Shown in pieces: positions 61,872 through 64,000 of a stretch of DNA of 64,000 bases; positions within the stretch are counted from its first letter, which is position 1, and every line of letters begins with the position of its first letter. This stretch comes from Candidatus Zixiibacteriota bacterium. GTDB taxonomy: Bacteria > Zixibacteria > MSB-5A5 > GN15 > JAAZOE01. Below the pieces are notes generated by a model. It did no database searches and was not told the origin of the DNA. It was given only the letters and a program-made list of their open reading frames with translations. The DNA lies in assembly GCA_023138975.1 (NCBI GenBank), contig JAGLON010000033.1, forward strand, positions 81,396 through 145,395. The letters run 5' to 3'. Both the position numbers and the translations under genes were made by a program.

Positions 61872-62765
61872 ATGAATCGAAAACAATTATTTACTCTCAG
61901 TTCGTTTCTACTGCTGTCGTTTTTTGCCGGAAATGCATTCGCTGGCAAAACCGGAATGTTGAATCTGTTAAACCTTACCGGGCCGCGGCAGGTGGCAATG
62001 GGTGAAACCGGCGTTTTGAGTGAAGCAGACCCGTTTAATCTGGAGTATAATCCGGCTATGATAGCCGGGATGAAGAACAGTCAGGTCGGAATTTCTCATA
62101 ACAGCTTTTTTCAAGACAGGCATACCAATACACTGGCGCTAATTTTCCCCGCGGCAGGTATGGACTTTGGTGTTCATATCCGCCTATCATCAGTTAGTGA
62201 TCTTGAGGCGCGAGGTGAGAATCCATCAGAGGAACCTGATTACTTATTTAGCCCGAACGATTTTGCCGGGAAAGTTTTTGCGGCCAAAAACATTACGGAT
62301 AGACTGCAGGCCGGAATTTCTCTGGGACTGCTTTTAGAAAAAATAGATACTCATCGGGCGGTTGCCGGGGTCTTTGGTCTGGGAGCGGTGTATCGTTTTG
62401 AACATGGATTTTCAGCCCATGCTTCCGTGGCCAATCTGGGATCTCAGTTTACCTTTATTACTGATAAACAGAGTACTCCAAAAATCGTACGATTTGGGGC
62501 CGATTTTCACAAAAAAGACTTGAATATTTCAGCGGATTATGTAAATATCAAATCAAGTGACGGACATATACATTTGGGCGGAGAGTATCTGTTGGAAGAG
62601 GTGCTATTTTTACGGCTTGGATATCAGACCGGATATGATAACCGGGATTTCTCAGCCGGAACGGGATTTGTTTATAACAACTTAAGAATAGACTATGCGT
62701 TCGTGCCTTATGATTCTGATTTGGGCAGTACGCATAGATTTTCATTAACAATATCCATTAGGTAA
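61872..62765 (+). CDS. PorV/PorQ-like outer-membrane protein
   Basis: 297 residues from ATG 61872 (AAGGTGA upstream); a GTG 12 bp earlier is less likely. Signal peptide ends 'GNAFAG'. 'MLNLLNLTGPRQVAMGETGV' and 'EADPFNLEYNPAMIAG' match the family opening. The C-terminus 'HRFSLTISIR' is typical of outer-membrane barrels. It is the second barrel of the operon, only 11 bp upstream of the dehydrogenase gene. Confidence 0.78.
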   Translation: MNRKQLFTLSSFLLLSFFAGNAFAGKTGMLNLLNLTGPRQVAMGETGVLSEADPFNLEYNPAMIAGMKNSQVGISHNSFFQDRHTNTLALIFPAAGMDFGVHIRLSSVSDLEARGENPSEEPDYLFSPNDFAGKVFAAKNITDRLQAGISLGLLLEKIDTHRAVAGVFGLGAVYRFEHGFSAHASVANLGSQFTFITDKQSTPKIVRFGADFHKKDLNISADYVNIKSSDGHIHLGGEYLLEEVLFLRLGYQTGYDNRDFSAGTGFVYNNLRIDYAFVPYDSDLGSTHRFSLTISIR

Positions 62766-62776
62766 GGAGTTTAAAC

Positions 62777-63895
62777 ATGCCGAAGTACAAAATCGCATGG
62801 CTTCCCGGCGATGGGGTCGGAATTGAAGTAATGGAAGCGGCTAAGATTGTGCTCGACAAACTTCAATTCGACGCCGAATACATACACGGTGATATCGGTT
62901 GGGAATTTTGGAAAACTGAAGCCAATCCTCTGCCGGAACGCACTTGTGACCTGCTCAACAGTGTCGATGCGGCCCTGTTTGGCGCGATTACATCTCATCC
63001 GAAAGAGGAATGCGAAGCAGCCCTGATCCCTGAGCTTCAGGGTAAAGGTAAAGTTTACGCGTCCCCGATCGTTCGCCTGCGTCAGGAATTCAACCTGCGC
63101 ACCAACTTGCGTCCGTGTAAAGCTTATGCGGGAAGCCCGTTGAATTATAAAGACGGTATCGATATCGTTGTTTTCCGTGAAAATACCGAAGATCTTTATT
63201 CCGGTGTCGAATTCCATCCTTTCCCGGATGAAGTTCGTGAAGCGGTTAAAAAGCACAATCCGAAGATGGCTCGTTTTGACCACCATCCGGGTAATGAAAT
63301 AGCTGTGTCGCTTCGTATCAATACAAAGACCGGTTGTACGAACATCATCACCGATGCCTTTGAATTTGCCAAAAAGTTCGGCCGTAAATCGGTTACCGTA
63401 GTTGAAAAACCGAACGTCCTCCGCGAAACATCCGGCCTGATGGTTCGGACGGCTCGCGAAGTAGCTAAGAATTATCCCGGTATCGAATTATGGGAAACCA
63501 ATATCGACGCTATGTGCATGTGGCTGGTGAAAAACCCGTTGGATTATTCCGTTTTGGTTACGTCGAACATGTTCGGTGATATCGTCTCTGACCTTTGCGC
63601 CCAATTAGTCGGCGGACTCGGTTTCGCGTCCTCCGGTAACATTGGCGACAAACTGGCCGTTTTCGAACCGTCACACGGTTCGGCTCCGAAATATGCCGGT
63701 CAGTACAAGGTCAACCCGATGGCGATGATCCTCTCGGCCAAATTGATGCTCGACTGGTTAGGCGAACCCGAAATGGGTGCCCGCGTCGAAAAGGCTCTTG
63801 CCGAAGTCGTCAAAGAAGGCAAAGTCAGAACGTATGACATGGGCGGTTCCAACACGACATTAGAAGTTGGCGAAGCGATTGCAGCCAAGCTGTAA
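62777..63895 (+). CDS. Isocitrate/isopropylmalate-family dehydrogenase
   Basis: 372 residues. The beta-decarboxylating dehydrogenase motifs are complete: 'LPGDGVGIEVMEAAK', 'RTNLRPCKAYAGSP', 'VVFRENTEDLYSGVEF', and the metal-binding 'VTSNMFGDIVSDLCAQLVGG', followed by 'VFEPSHGSAPKYAG'. The arginine-rich 'LRTNLRPCKAY' and RENTEDLYSG favour isocitrate over isopropylmalate as substrate, probably as an NAD-type TCA enzyme; cofactor choice was not resolved. No leu genes are nearby, which also speaks against leuB. It follows the PorV-like gene by 11 bp with AGGAG, and a terminator follows. Confidence 0.88.
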   Translation: MPKYKIAWLPGDGVGIEVMEAAKIVLDKLQFDAEYIHGDIGWEFWKTEANPLPERTCDLLNSVDAALFGAITSHPKEECEAALIPELQGKGKVYASPIVRLRQEFNLRTNLRPCKAYAGSPLNYKDGIDIVVFRENTEDLYSGVEFHPFPDEVREAVKKHNPKMARFDHHPGNEIAVSLRINTKTGCTNIITDAFEFAKKFGRKSVTVVEKPNVLRETSGLMVRTAREVAKNYPGIELWETNIDAMCMWLVKNPLDYSVLVTSNMFGDIVSDLCAQLVGGLGFASSGNIGDKLAVFEPSHGSAPKYAGQYKVNPMAMILSAKLMLDWLGEPEMGARVEKALAEVVKEGKVRTYDMGGSNTTLEVGEAIAAKL

Positions 63896-63921
63896 GAAAT
63901 AAATAGATATATTTTCTTTTC

Positions 63922-63953
63922 AAAGGCAGGCCTTTAAAAGCCTGCCTTTTTTT
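63922..63953 (+). terminator. Intrinsic terminator after the dehydrogenase gene
   Basis: AAAGGCAGGC (63922-63931) pairs with GCCTGCCTTT (63940-63949) and a T-run follows. Confidence 0.9.
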
Positions 63954-64000
63954 ATCTTTATTTGATTAAATCCTATGTCATTCCCGAGAGTGAGGCATTT

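Noticed and set aside
63700-63888. Antisense small ORF in the dehydrogenase gene
   Set aside because: Shadow of a well-conserved coding sequence.

Overview
The window looks like a chromosomal segment of an uncultivated Gram-negative bacterium of the FCB group, most likely candidate phylum Zixibacteria or a close relative. No marker search was possible. The lineage call is inference from dockerin-plus-fibronectin exported proteins, PorV/PorQ-like outer-membrane proteins, a TonB-dependent receptor, exported proteins ending in FlgD-like or type-IX-like 'YPNPF' tails, and LipM-like and DUF4321 genes. There are no phage or transposase genes, no rRNA operon and no CRISPR array. One tRNA gene (Met-type CAU anticodon) is present.

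Layout. 1-6.7 kb: a surface or exopolysaccharide region with a 5'-truncated beta-helix/discoidin/FN3 protein, a minus-strand MBOAT / SGNH / VanZ-like operon typical of polysaccharide acylation, and a small dockerin protein. 7.1-7.5 kb: tRNA-Met, then a strong promoter, a structured leader or small RNA and an intrinsic terminator. 7.7-15.9 kb: two DUF3857/transglutaminase-like exported proteins (the first catalytically degenerate), then two amidohydrolase genes with three amidohydrolase domains, of which only one keeps its metal site. 16.0-25.8 kb: a compact six-gene operon (GH130 phosphorylase, CBM9-like lipoprotein, sodium-solute symporter, GH38 alpha-mannosidase, PNGase F-like amidase, GH20 hexosaminidase) whose parts together could strip N-glycans from glycoproteins and degrade them. 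I consider this the most interesting system in the window.

25.9-34.2 kb: tag and a LipM-like gene, then a TonB-dependent receptor with Asp-rich calcium-loop repeats, a PorV-like protein and a lipoprotein. 34.3-39.6 kb: a GT39-type membrane glycosyltransferase with TPRs (minus strand) and a secreted subtilase. 39.7-46.5 kb: an eleven-gene housekeeping operon from a textbook promoter to a terminator (ecfT-like, truA, transaldolase-like, purB, psd, pssA, purS, purQ, DUF4321, tatA, unknown). 46.6-50.6 kb: a minus-strand signalling operon (double-FHA protein, metallophosphoesterase, CHASE2 Ser/Thr kinase). 50.7-51.7 kb: dusB, possibly leaderless.

51.7-56.0 kb: an accessory island with repeat-rich non-coding DNA, a MITE-like element and two unrecognised genes (a six-repeat secreted protein and a zinc-ribbon membrane protein). 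56.0-64 kb: an orphan etfA, a Ppx/GppA-like gene, a beta-propeller protein with two PorV/PorQ-like proteins, and an isocitrate/isopropylmalate-type dehydrogenase followed by a terminator.

Starts were moved to internal ATG/GTG codons where a Shine-Dalgarno sequence and a signal peptide agree. All functional calls are from reading motifs by eye. None was checked against a database.
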